Shown in pieces: positions 1 to 12,239 of a DNA stretch of 64,000 nt. The notes below the pieces were generated by a model. That model had not been told where the DNA came from. It did no database searches and saw only the letters and a program-made list of their open reading frames with translations. Origin of the DNA: Eleginops maclovinus. Taxonomy: Eukaryota > Chordata > Actinopteri > Perciformes > Eleginopidae. The DNA lies in the NCBI RefSeq assembly GCF_036324505.1, contig NC_086350.1:28668448-28732447 (forward strand). Direction: 5' to 3'. Within the stretch, counting starts at the first letter, position 1; each line of letters begins with the position of its first letter. A program made the position numbers and the translations under genes.

Positions 1-1060
1 TACTACCTTCAGCTCCTCGCTGTTGCCTGATCGAAAGGCCCTGTTTTTGTCCTGAAGGAGAGCCTTTATCTCGGGGTTTACCCTGGATTCAGGGTTTGTT
101 GTTTGGAAAACACCGAACAGTCCTGGTGGGTACGACGTTTTCCTCACAGAAGTTGATATAGTACGTTATGCAGTCAGTCAGGCTGTTGATGTCCTTCCCG
201 TGAGCGTCAGTGAACACATCCCACGCAGTAGTGTCAAAATTGTCTCCCAAGGGCCTCTTCAGACGCCTCAAACCACCTCTTCATGCTGCGTGTGGGCTCC
301 GGCTGTCTGTACACCAGAGGTTGATACACAGGCAGGAGGTGGACCAGGTTGTGATCAGATCTGCCCAGGGGAGGAAGGGGTGATAAGCTGTACGCCTCCT
401 TGGTGTTGGCATACAGTAAATCCAGTGTTTTGTTGTCTCTGGTGGTGCAGGTAACATATTGTTTGAATGTGAGCAGGGTGTTTGAGATCAGGATGAGGGC
501 AGTTGGGTGCCGTGTTTGCAGTCTGCTTACATTAGAGCTGATGACGTCACATGCCTCTTCAGAATTAGCAGAGGGGGGGATATACGCCACTATCCCGCGA
601 GTGGCCGCATGCTAACTTCAAAGAACTCAATCTCTCTGTTGCAGATCTTTTCTTTAATAGTGATGTGCCCAGGGTTACACCATTTATAGTTCACAAACAC
701 AGCCAGCCCTCCTCCTTTCCTCTTACCACTCTCTCTCGTCCTGTCCACACGCAACAGATGAAACCCGTCCAATGTAGCATTAGTGTCTGGGGTTAGCTCT
801 GTTAGCCACGTCTCTGTAAATACCATGAGGCTGTTCTCCCGATACCCCCTCTGATGCCGGGTCAACAGCGATAGCTTGTCCATGTTGTTAGGGAGTGATC
901 TTACGTTTCCCATGATGACGGAAGGAAGGACAGGTCTGTATCGTCTCCTCCTTGCTCGCAGCTTTGCCCTGGCACGGCGTCCCCATCTCTTTCTCCTCAG
1001 CTCGCGGGGGACAACGGGTCTATCGCCGGTTAGCATCGCCATGCTACGGGAAATAAAGTT
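1..1060 (-). mobile_element. L2/CR1-group LINE, endonuclease part (runs off left edge)
   Basis: Three minus-strand reading frames (590-1042, 234-590, 89-271) together read as the apurinic endonuclease half of a non-LTR retrotransposon. Visible blocks are GNVRSLPNNMDKL near the start, FTETWLTE, LDLLYANT and GRSDHNLV, the last being the usual endonuclease SDHN-type motif, followed by the linker ending TVRCFPNNKPW. The frame changes mean that the copy is broken. The reverse transcriptase should lie to the left of the window. Its 5' end is near 1060, just upstream of the carboxylesterase remnant, so this insertion could have displaced the missing first exon of that gene. The clade assignment is from recollection of fish L2-type elements. 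Confidence 0.8.
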
Positions 1061-1529
1061 TTTCTAAATGTTTTTTCTCGATGAAAAACTGTTACCATTG
1101 CAACAGTATGTCCAACTTCAACTAAACAATGTTCTAATTGTTTGCTGTATTCATGTTTTCCGTCATTCTGTCTAGAAGAAAAAGAATGTGCCAAACTATC
1201 TGGTAATAAAAGGAACCCTGGCACACCAATCAATCTGCGACAGTCACTGTCAATCAAACTTCACAGACTCTGGCCTAATGTGTTTTATAAACGTGCTGCT
1301 TTTAGTTTATGTTATTTAGTCTTTTCCAGTTTGAGCACGTGTGAGTTTGGCAACAGTCAACATTTCTGAATCACAAATCACTTTACGCTGTGATGTAAAA
1401 TGTACTTAAACATTTTGAGAAGTATACACTGTTTAAAAGAGGAGGTCCTTAGCTTTTTGATATGTGAATTGTTTTATTCTCCAAACCCTGGTATGGCCCA
1501 CATGGAGCACACATTTGTATCTTCAACAG
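1061..1529. other. Intergenic sequence upstream of the carboxylesterase remnant
   Basis: AT-rich sequence between the LINE and the first recognisable carboxylesterase exon. I looked for a first exon coding a hydrophobic signal peptide ending in phase 1 before a GT donor and did not find one. No promoter motif stands out. Confidence 0.4.
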
Positions 1530-4500
1530 GGAGCATTGACCCTGTGGTTTCTCTGAAAAACGGGAGAATCCAAGGGGAGTATGTTACGGTGAAAGGCACA
1601 GAAAGGAGGGTGAAGCAATTCCTGGGAATCCCCTTTGCCCGGCCCCCTGTTGGGCCCCTCCGCTTGGCTGCTCCCCAGGATGCAAAGCCCTGGGAAGGAA
1701 AGAGAGACGGCACACAGCAGCCGAAGATGTACGACTGTGTGCCTACTGAGTAACACAGCAGCATCACATTGGACTGACAGTTTGTTCTCTCACAAACACA
1801 AACCTGTGTCTCTCATTTTATTTTAGGTGTATCCAGGATCCAGAATTAGTAGTGCATGTTTCCAGGACCATGTCACTACAATACACACCAGCAGAGATTT
1901 CAGAGGATTGTCTGTATCTGAACGTGTACACTCCAGCTGAGGCAACACAATCAGACAAACTACCGGTGGGTTAAACCTGCAACGGGTTAAACAGGCCAGC
2001 ATTTAAGGCTTACTTTGTGATCAACTTCTCATGTCTTTGTCTGGACTGAAGTCTCAAGTACGATGTTCATGTTATTTTAACATCCCCAAGTGTTCTATTT
2101 GGTGAGTTTGTTCAGCTTGAGGAGCTGGTTGGCTTGCTCTGATGGGGCTTCTGTTAACTGTTCAAATTAACGCTTTACAGGCAACTTGCATTTTTTTAAA
2201 ATATTTTTTAAATTTAATTGTATTATTATTACAATTATTGCTGCCTCCTTTGGACACAGGCGGATGTGTTTTCCATTTGGCACCACCGCCTGATAAAGAT
2301 CTGGTGGAAATGGAGGGCTCAAATTAAATCCTCTTTAATGTCAGACATATGTACCCAGAACACACAGGGAAATTTGGCCTGTGCATATATTCCATCTGAG
2401 TACATGGAGCATTAGGGGGGCCATCTTTGGCCTCTCCAGGTTCTTCTTCACTGTGGTTCAATCTGTGTGACAGCAGTTCCTGTTTTGTGTATCAGGTGAT
2501 GGCGTGGATCCATGGAGGAGGTCTCAATGGGTGCAGCTTCCCAGTATGACAGTGCTCCATTAGCTGCTTATGAAAACATAGTGACGGTTGTTATTCAGTG
2601 TCGCCTTGGCTTTCTGGGATTTTTCAGGTAAGAGATTGTTTTACTCATGTTTTATTGCATTTCTGGATTCAAATAAAGACAAGTACTGAGAATACCAACA
2701 GTATCACAGTGTTCTCCAGACTTTTCTAAACAAAATGATTCTTTAAAATCCAAAGCGACTGTCTTCATTTTTTGGTTGTAAACAGCACTGGAGACCACCA
2801 CGCTCAGGGCAATTGGGGATTCTTGGACCAGCTATCGGCCCTGAGATGGGTGCAAGAAAACATTCAGGTCTTTGGTGGCAATCCAAACTGTCACAGTCGC
2901 TGGAGAATCTGCACTAGGCATCAGCGCATCGATACTGGTAACACACGAGACAGAAAGAAAGCAAAAAAAACAATAGTTACATATATTTTTAATATACACT
3001 GAACCTCAGTGTATTTGTGAGTGCATTTTGAATCTATGCTAACAACATATGTATCAACCTTTATATTCAGACTCTGTCTCCACAAGCAAAAGGACTGTTT
3101 CAGAGAGCAATTTTTCAAAGTGGAGTAGCAACAGTTGGGACCTACACTACAAGAAACCCTTCTGGTGATGCCAAGGTACTGTTTCATGTTAACTCCTTTA
3201 CACCAGCATGGATTCAGGGAACATTTCCCATGCTAATTGTTTTGAACAGCGACTGTACTTACTGCATTATTATTTTTCGGGCCACTTGGTGAATGAAGAC
3301 AAAATCAAGGTTGTTATGGCAAAGACATGTTTACATAATAAGCCAGCCAAACATGTTAGATCCCAGTTGAGTTGTGTTTGGATCATTCTCCTTTTAGCTC
3401 TGTTTTGGTCTTCTCCAACCCCAGAGAAACATACCTGCTGCTTTAACTGCTTGTTTGATACTCCACTGTGTACTCCAGCTGGTGTCTCACATGAACTGTC
3501 TTCAGTTTGCTGCTAGGCAGTGAGTGTGTTTATCAGAGGTCCATACCAGGGATGTCACGGTTTAAAGTCATCAGTCTGACTGCTCACCAGCTCACACACC
3601 TGCATCACATCACATTAGCCTGGTATCTACGTTCCAGCCTCACTACGCCTCTTTGCCAGATTGTTTCTTCACTCTCTACTTGCAGTTCTCCTGAGAGTTT
3701 TCGTATTAGATTTTGTGTTGGACATTGCGAAACTGCTTGTTATACATATACCTGCATCAAGTTTAATAAAAGTCTTTACGAACTGTACTCTGGTCTAATG
3801 TTCTGCAATTGGGTCCTAACTACCCCTGTGACAAGGGGAAACTAAAGGAAGGTCCTACATTGAAGTGGCTCCATAGAGCTGAAGCTCTGCAGAGTTGTGT
3901 GATAATTCTCAGAGGGTAAATAAATGTTACCTCTTTTACATAGACTTACATTTGATCGATCGATTTTCTATATGCTTTTTAGTGCAGCTTGTGTAGTAAA
4001 GTATTAGCAAGCTGATCAGAACACAGATCCAGCAAAAATGAAAGAAAAGAAAAAATCTGAAGTCATTATGAGAAAAATGAAGACTAATGTGTAATGGAGG
4101 ATGTGGTTCTTTTGTTCAACGGCTTAAAATATAATTCCTTTAGCATTTTTCACATGTCCATACAGGTTAAAATAAATGTGGCTTTACACATTTTCAAGAG
4201 AATGATTGTATCAGGGTACATTGACCATTGTATTTTACATTGGTAATAATTTCTTCCTTGTACAGATTGTTGCCAACCTTACTGGATGTGACCGCCACAG
4301 CACAGAGGAAATGGTCCAATGTACAAGGGAGAAAAGTACAGATGAACTACTCAAAGCAACTAAAAAGTTAAATGGTCTTGTGAACTTATGCACACAGATG
4401 TCCTGATGTCTTGAGCACTAATGTTGTTTTGATTGTGTGGTTTATTCTGTTCTGCTTATTTTATTTCCTGTATCAATCTGTTATCACAGTTTTAATGAAG

Positions 4501-4854
4501 AAAAGTTAGAATCCAAAACAGGAACGACACTTTCTAATTGTACTACATTTCTGTGTGTTTGCTCCTGAATGGCAGAATAATAGTAAAACCCGGAGGACTC
4601 CCTGCTCCATAACTTCTCTTTGTTAACTGGACATATAACATTCACACTGTACATTTTGCATTTGTATTTCATTTAATATTCCATTCATTGCACTCTTATC
4701 GTAATATCCTGCTTTATATTGTGTAAACTTCAACAGTGTTTATTTGTCAGACAGTTTATAGATTCTTTATTTTCATAGTCAACTGTATTTTTTCTCTAAT
4801 TCCGGTTTATTTCTATTTTGAAATGTTTATTCTTTAGAATTGTTTATTTCTAAT

Positions 4855-4945
4855 TATGTGCAATGCTTTGTTTTATTTTATGCTGCTGCAACACAAAAAT
4901 GTCCCAGTTTGGGATTAATAAAGTACTTCTTATCTTACCTATTCC
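4855..4945 (+). repeat. 3' end of an L2-type LINE
   Basis: Sequence in carboxylesterase intron 6 with the phrase TTTGGGATTAATAAAGTACT followed by a short TCTTATCT tail. This is the usual 3' terminus of one fish L2-like LINE family. A minus-strand relative is at 51535-51595. The rest of the element, if present, is not recognisable. Confidence 0.5.
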
Positions 4946-6677
4946 AAAAGATGGATTCATCTAAAATCTAAACATATATAAATATCCTAATTATGTATGA
5001 CAAAAAATAAATAGCATATGGTGCCGTGTTATGACACAGCTACAAAGGGTGAATAATTCACCAGAAAAAAACATTTTAATTTTGATAAGGATCAGCGTAA
5101 AATTCTAGATCAAACTTCATGTGTTAGGGATACCTTGGCCACAGGGGGGCATCCTGTGAGCACTGTTGACTGCTTGAGAGTGAAACACTGAAAACACTGA
5201 GGAGTTAGATGTGTAACTGCAGAGTTGTGTTTAGATGAAGGTTCCTGGGAGCGGTGGTGGATGGCGTGTTTCTGACTGACACAGCAGAAGATCTCCTCAA
5301 GAGGAAAGAAGTGATGAAGATTCCAGTGATGATGGGAATAACGAACCATGAGTTTGGATGGATCCTGCCTCAGGTCACTCACACATCATGTTCTTTGGCC
5401 ATCCCATTGCTCCTTCTATTGCTGTGTGTCAATAATCTTCAGACCTATTTTTTATGAAAGGAACTCATCTTGAAGGATTTCTTGTTCATCTTGAACTCTT
5501 TTTGAAGCGTTTGTCTGATGCTGATTACAGATCTTCGCCCCCCCCAGGCTGGGAAAGTGGCATGAACAGAGAGTCCGTCCTGTCAGTGGCCAACATCTTC
5601 AACCCTGCAGGGGTGAGCTCCATGACTGCTGCTCCTAGTGATCATTATTCATTCAGTCATTCATTCATGCATAATTAAGCTGGGTTTTTATATACTATTA
5701 CTTAATTTGACATTTTTAATTTAGTTTACCGTTTCATATAACGTTTTAGATTTTTTTTGCCCCTTTAAAGTATTCAGTCAAAACAATATGGTACTATCCA
5801 TAACTACAATTAAATTACATATTTTTGTTGTATACACAGACCAAAGCATGGGCTTCTGGCCAGGGCCAGTGCTTTGCTTAATATCAGTTTCTGATATTGC
5901 AAAGGAAGTAAGCGATATAACATAAACTGATGGCATTAGATGAAAGATCCCTTGATGACATGTTCTAAGTCATTTAACTAGAAAGCTGCTTTACTTCTTT
6001 GTTAATATAATAATCATTTGCAAATATTGTTTACGTCAAAAGTTTAATGACCAAGCACAGATTATATCCTACTTCATTGAAAAGTACTTCCCAGTCTAGG
6101 TGTGCTGACAGTTGAAGCTGTTATATAATATCACAGTCAAAGACATATTTTACAACACCAGGATGGATGTTTACACAAACCAAAACTATATAAAAAAAAC
6201 CTGTTGAAGATCTCATGCTCACACAACCACTTGAGTACAGAATAATTTTTGGGGAGTATTTAGGCAAAATATAAAACTCTATTCAATAAGCATTACCATC
6301 GTATTGAAAAGGTGGTCAGCCCAAGGGATTTTGTGAAGGTTTAATTCAACATTTTAACCTACAATTGTGTCCTGATCTGTCAAACACATAGATTTTATGA
6401 TCATCACATCAGTCACAATCCAACCCCCCCTGTCCCAGGCCTCTGTTGCCAACAGCCTCATCGCTGACGAATACTTGAAGGACGCTAGAACAACAGAGGA
6501 GATCAGAGACGCCTTCACTGAGATGATTGGCGACATGCTGATGGCGCTGCCTATGGTCACGGTGGCAGGATACCTCTCAGGTCAAACAGCAGCTCCGCAG
6601 ATCTCTGTAGAAGTTGTAACAAAGTTGACGTTTGAAGAAAACGGGTTGAAGCATCTAAGGGACATTCAATCAGTGTA

Positions 6678-6884
6678 TATGCTCCTTTCATCTCATTTTA
6701 GATTGCATCACTTCAGAGTTAATGCAAAGGCAGTGTGGTTAGAATGAATAACCTGCAGATCCAGGTGTATCTCAATAAATTACAATATCGTGGAAAGTTG
6801 ATTCTGCAGGTTTTTCATTCTTACCACACTGCGTTTGCATTAACTCTGAGGTGATGCAATTTAAAATTAGATGAAAGGAGCATA
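6678..6884. repeat. 82-bp inverted repeat
   Basis: The left arm at 6678-6759 and the right arm at 6803-6884 are reverse complements at roughly 90 percent by eye, with a 43-bp spacer. Both begin or end with TATGCTCCTTTCATCT and TGCAGA. The pair sits in carboxylesterase intron 9 just after exon 9. It is probably part of a MITE. Confidence 0.75.
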
Positions 6885-7070
6885 AAAACAAACGAGAGCA
6901 AGCACAACACAAAGGCAGAGACCCCTAGTGGAGTGGAGGGGGTCGTATCACACTTGAAATAATTGACTTTGTGTGAAAGGAATCTATATAAAAATATAAG
7001 GTTCACTTTTTAAATAGAATTACTGAAATTAATTAACTTTCCCACGATATTGTAATTTGTTGAGGTGTAA
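6764..7070. mobile_element. MITE-like element with inverted ends
   Basis: The segment 6764-6801 (with AATTACAATATCGTGG) recurs inverted at 7031-7070 (CCACGATATTGTAATT). The left end of this inverted pair lies inside the spacer of the 82-bp palindrome, so the two inverted repeats interlock. No open reading frame lies inside. The superfamily is not assigned. Confidence 0.55.
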
Positions 7071-7127
7071 CTGTATATATGAGAGCTCAAGCAAAAACCT
7101 CTTGCCTTTTGTCTCCTTGCTGTATTT

Positions 7128-10100
7128 TTTTATTTATTTTTTTTGAACTTCTTTTTATTGTATTTTCACATCAGTCATGCAGTGCATCAACACAAAATCT
7201 TATATGACAAAGTTGAAAAACATACAAAAAGGTCATACAGTCATACAAGGTGGAGATACAACACAATAGGGGTCCAGTTATTGAGGAATGCTTCTGACTT
7301 AAGATGTAAAACTGCAGTGGTATATTCCATGTGATAAACCTCTTGGACTCTATCCCTCCATTGAACTATTGTGGGGGGCTGTGGCTTCAACCAGGAGGCC
7401 GTTATGACTTTATTTGCAATTATCAGAAATGTCCTTAACAATTTTGTGTGGCTATCTTCCAGGAAGTCCTCAGGTACTATGCCCAATACAAAATGCATTG
7501 GTTCCATCGGCAGGTCTATAGACAAGCACTGCTTTATTTCTCTTTGTATGTTTTTCCAATATTCCAATACTTTTGGGCAATCCCAGAATATATGTGTGTG
7601 GTCCCCTGGTAAGCTACAACCCCTCCAACACTCAGGCGAACCACTACTCCACCTTGATATAACAAGTGGTGTTCTAAAATACCTCATTCTCAGCTTCCAG
7701 CCATATTCCCTCCAACTGGGGCTATTTGTGACTTTATGACCCTGTTCAAATGAAGTTTCCCACTGTGTGTCAGATATTATTGTATTCATCTCCAATTCCC
7801 ACTTTTCTTTAATATCCAAATTATTCTCTCCCAGATCCTCTTGTAGTGCCTTATCTAAATATGATATCATTTTTTTGTCACTGTTCCCTGTATAGTTGAA
7901 ATGAAAATATGCTCTATTTTAGATGGTGGGGAACAAAGCTTTTCCCATTCTTTATGTTTCTTTAGATAGTCCCTTATTTGTAAGAACCTAAAAAAGTCTT
8001 CATTTGCTAAATCCCACTTTTCTTTAATTTGTTCAAATGACTTTAATACAGTTCCCTCAAATAGCTGGTCCAAGACTTCTAATCCCTTATCTTTCCATCT
8101 TTCAAAACCCCTATCTAGCCTTGCTGGAATGAATTCTATATTATTAGCTATGCTTATGGCTCTAGATATGGTCAAAGGTGATTGTATTTTTTTTCTTACA
8201 GTAGACCATACTCTCAGAGTATTTTTAACCCATATGTTTGTGAGCTTTTTCACCCATTCGGTGTCTAAGTTAAGGAATGGGAGTGAGTTCAGTGGAACAT
8301 CTAGACATTCAGACTGTTCCATTCATACCCAAACAGTATCCCTTTCTTGAGATAGCCAGGAAACAATGGATCGTAATTGGGCTGCCCAGTAATATTGCTT
8401 CAGATTAGGTAAATTCAGGCCTCCGTTGATTTTTGTACATAGTAATCTTCTGAGTTTAAGTCTAGGGGGTTTGCTTTGCCATATGAATTTAGAAAACCAT
8501 TTTTCTATAGTGGTGAAGGTAGCTGAGGGGACAAGAATAGGCAAAGATTGGAAAAGGAAAAGCAGTCTGGGGAGAATGTTCATTCGAATTGTAGCGGCCC
8601 CTCAACTTGAATAAACAGGCTTGGAGTGTTTCCTTACGGGTGTACTTTATTCAGACGAGTGTGCATTGCACAAACACCGTGAAAACTTAAAAGGAAAATG
8701 ACAAAGGCAATTTAGCTAGATACAAATAATGCCTTGACAAATGCACTTAAGCAAGCTAGCATCAAATAGATAACGACATTATCATGAAATGAATCACATT
8801 ACTATTTACATTACATCATTTACACAAACGTAAGAAATGAATACATATGAAATAGACAGTAGCTACATTACAATGAAACACATACCTCGCTCCGCATATC
8901 GAGGGGTGCTAAAGAGTGGTGATCCAGGGAAGACTGCCGCCATTAACTTAACGTTGGAGAGCTAGCTAGCAACTTCATACCTTATTTTTTAAACTGCTAC
9001 TGCCAAGCAAATAGAGCACTCATTCAAACGGGTTTGACCAGGAATGCTGCAACGTAATATAACACTTCAAGGAACGCTTTAGAGAACACGTTAATTTAAA
9101 GTTATAATACTATTTTGAGATCTCTGACTCTAGACATGCATTGTCTTGTAACGTGCCTTCTTGTGTTATACCTTCAGCGAGCGTGCACGTTCTGGAAGGA
9201 TTGGTTCACCGTGCAGATAGCATGATGTCAAAATAAAAGTCACATGAGATAAAAAGTAACTCAGAATAAAGGATAAAATATAATAACAGGATAAGCATAA
9301 TAGACACTGCTAGTGGCCATCTACACGAATAGTCTCCACTCTTCCCATCAAAGAAAGTGGTAATAATTCCCATTTTATAAGATCTGCTTTTATACACTTC
9401 ATCAACTTCCCATAATTGGCTGTGAACAATTTTAATAGATCTGTAGTTAGAATTATTCCAAGGTATCTGAATCTTTGTGACCAGCGAAAGTGAAGTCGTC
9501 CTGTTAGTTGTATAAGCCACTGTCCCTTTAACATCATAGCCTCAGACTTAGATTCGTTAATCTGATATCCAGAGAGTTCACCGTACTCGTTAAGAGTGTT
9601 CATTAGAGCAGGTACAGAAATAGTAGTAGTAAGTCAAAATGTCGTCCGCATATAGTGATATTTTATGTTCTGTATTTCCCATATCCATTATCCCTTTTAT
9701 TTTCTCGTTTTGTCTTATGGATGCCGCCAAGGGCTCAATGTTTATGGCAAAAAGTAAGGGACTAAGACAATCTCCCTGCCTCACTCCTCGCTGCAGGTCG
9801 AAAAACTCTGAGCAGCATCCATTCACTCTGACTCTTGCTTTAGGCTGTTTATAAATAGTTGTTACCCACCCTATAAATTCTGAATCCTAGACAATGTTTG
9901 AAACAAAAACTCCCATTTCACAGTGTCGAAAGCCTTCTGTGCATCAACGCTTATAAGCATTGACGTCTGTTTATTTGTCTTTGCACAGGTAATTATGTTT
10001 AAGGTTCTCCTTATATTATTAGCACCCTGTCTGCATGGAATAAACCCTGTTTGGTCTGGCTTAATAAGTGATCCAATATGTCTCTGAACTCTTTGCGCTA

Positions 10101-10957
10101 AGATGCTTGTTAACAATTTCTGGTCATTACATAACAGGCTAATGGGTCTATATCCTTCACAAAGTGTTGGATCTTTTCCTTCCTTCTGTATCACAGATAT
10201 GATGGCCTGTGACCAGGTCTCAGGAGGGTTGCCCTCAGAGAGAGCATATCTAAACACTTCAGTTAACACTGGCGCTACGTCATTAATGAAGCACTTATAA
10301 AATTCTCCAGGGAGGCCGTCAACTCCTGGGGATTTGCTATTTTTTAATCTCTTTATTGCATTTCTAATTTCTGCATCTGTTACAGGTGATATCATTTGTG
10401 ATGACGCTTCCTCTGATAGTGTGGGGAGCTTTACATTTTTAAGGAAAGTGTTGGTGTTATCAGTTGTCATTTGCGACCTGGGTTCCTTATATAAATTGTG
10501 ATAGAATGTTGCAAATGCCTCTACCACCTCTTTGGGGTGTGCCTGGGCTTTGCGGAGTTGAAAAGCTAAAAGACGGCTAGCTCTGTTTCCACTCTCATAA
10601 TAGGCTTACCTTTGTTTAATAAATCTTAGAGCTCCTTCTGCCTTCAGTGATAGCAGTTTATTTAAGGCTTTTCTTGCTTCTTTAAGTTCAGTAATAACAT
10701 TGCTTGAGCCTGCACCCTTGTGTTGCTTCTCTAATGACTTTATTTTGTTTTCTAGCCCCAGCTGTTCCTCCAGTCGCATTCGTTTCAGTTTGGATGAGAC
10801 CTGTATGATTTTCCCTCTCATAACTACTTTTGCTCCCTCCCATAGTATTGTAGGGTTGACTTCTCCATTATCATTTATCTCAAGATATTCTTTAAAATGT
10901 TGCCTCAGCTCCCCAACAATTTCAGTGTTATTCAGTATAGATACATTCATTCTCCAA
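7128..10957 (-). mobile_element. L1-like LINE, 5'-truncated, in carboxylesterase intron 9
   Basis: Minus-strand frames at 10606-10950, 9871-10527, 9590-9826, 9310-9603, 8323-8583, 7867-8322 and 7241-7870 read in order as an L1-type ORF2 from the linker through reverse transcriptase. Motifs include FYHNLYKEP, KSPGVDGLPGEFYK, GYRPISLL, LISVDAQKAFDTV, the active-site YADD, and a C-terminal zinc-knuckle-like segment with HIFWDCP. Frames are broken by shifts. The 14-bp target duplication TCCTTGCTGTATTT is present at 7114-7127 and 10958-10971. A T-rich stretch at the low end marks the poly-A tail of the minus-strand element. The endonuclease half is absent (5' truncation). Confidence 0.9.
8590..9325. 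mobile_element. Solo LTR, 736 bp
   Basis: The segment begins TGTAGCGGCC and ends GGCCATCTACA, that is TG...CA with short inverted ends. It is flanked by 5-bp duplications CGAAT at 8585-8589 and 9326-9330. It splits the reverse transcriptase frame of the surrounding LINE, which continues on each side. No internal gag or pol sequence remains, so this looks like a solo LTR left by recombination. Family and orientation were not determined. Confidence 0.8.
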
Positions 10958-12231
10958 TCCTTGCTGTATTTAGATGTGGGTGTTCCAGTTTACATGTATG
11001 AGTTTGCATACCGTGCTGGGATACACAAAAACAACCGTCCTTCCTTTGTGAAGGCAGATCATGCAGATGATGTCGGCTTTGTGTTTGGTGGATGTTTCTG
11101 GAATGGACATTTAAAAATCATAGGTATGCTAACCAATACATATTTGTAGATTAGATGGGTTCTATTGCTTGGGTTATGCAATGTAAGGCATGGCCACTTC
11201 ATCCCAAAACTTCTGGGACATCATGGTGAATGGATACCAGTGTCTGATTTGTGATTGAACTATTCCTGTCCCATCTTCAGGAAACCTTACCAAGGGGGAT
11301 GAGAAGCTTTGTAGAACCATGATGGCATGTTGGAGCAATTTTGCTCAAACCAGGTGAGTGTGCCCTGAAAACAACAATATCAAGATGCACTATTTGTATA
11401 TTAACTTTTAAAATAAGGCAGTAAGCAATGACAGCAAAATTGTCATCGGAATCAAAATCAAGTTTATGCTAGGTACGTTTAAACAAACATGGAATTTGAT
11501 TTGGTGTGTGGTGGTGCGAACATAAACAACCTATGACAATAATTTGTAAAAATAGGTCCAAAAAAGACATTGATGATAATAAAAAGAATTATGTTTACAC
11601 TAAATTTAAATATACAAGAACCTTAAAACTAAAAAACAAACAAAAAAACACTTAAGACAATGAAAATATGGCAATATTTTAAAGTGAAGGGCTGTTCAGA
11701 CATGAGTGCAAGAATGTGCAATATGCAGACGGGGCTGAGCATGAGGAAAAAAAGAACAAGATGTTGTTCATGTTGTTATCATGTCAGTGGGGGTCCTGGG
11801 TCTTGTTAATAAGGCTGGTAGCAGAGGGGAAGAAACTGTTCAGGTGGAGAGAGGTTTTGGTCCTGATGGACCAGGGTAAACAGTTTGTGTCCAGGAAAAT
11901 GTCAGTGTAAAAAAAGTGTATTTTTGTCTATTCTGCAGATTTGTGTCTGTTCTGCAGATTGTCCAAATAAAACTGTCTGCATTTATCTCTTAAGCTCTCC
12001 AAACGGCCCCAGGCTCTTCTCCTGGCCTCAGAATGACCGGCACAAGCAGGAGTACATGGAGCTGGGGCTGATGCAGACGCTCAAACAGAACCTGAAGAAG
12101 GAAAGAGTCCACTTTGCCACTGTCGTTCTGCCTCAGCAGCTGGAGCAGTCCGCTGCAGCAGCCAACACTGGGAACTGATCTCTGCATGCCTCATGTCTCA
12201 AATCCTATTTAGTATCTTGTAGAGTCGCTGT

Positions 12232-12237
12232 ATTAAA
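12232..12237 (+). terminator. Candidate poly-A signal ATTAAA
   Basis: ATTAAA lies 54 nt after the carboxylesterase stop codon. It is the only common signal variant close to the stop. Confidence 0.4.
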
Positions 12238-12239
12238 GG

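Larger units (their letters stand above)
1530..12178 (+). pseudogene. Carboxylesterase (CES2-like) gene, frame-disrupted
   Basis: An alpha/beta-hydrolase of the carboxylesterase family, normally a lumenal ER enzyme that hydrolyses esters and amides. Exons: 1530-1728, 1827-1965, 2496-2627, 2786-2937, 3071-3175, 4266-4366, 5235-5373, 5531-5612, 6439-6580, 10974-11123, 11281-11353, 11995-12178. Landmarks are GIPFARPPVGPLR, the oxyanion-hole WIHGGG, nucleophile GESA (followed by LG where GG is usual), acid NHEFGW, and histidine KADHADDVG. Lesions are a 2-nt loss after HGGGL in exon 3, a 2-nt loss before VTVAGES in exon 4, TGA at 5236-5238 at the start of exon 7, and an eighth C at 5538-5545 in exon 8. 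Exon phases agree only if these are restored. The first exon should carry a signal peptide and is missing. The product ends NTGN without an HxEL retention signal. Sequencing or assembly error could explain the C-run, less easily the others. Confidence 0.85.

Noticed and set aside
200..689. Plus-strand frames in the left-edge LINE
   Set aside because: Shadows of the minus-strand endonuclease frame.
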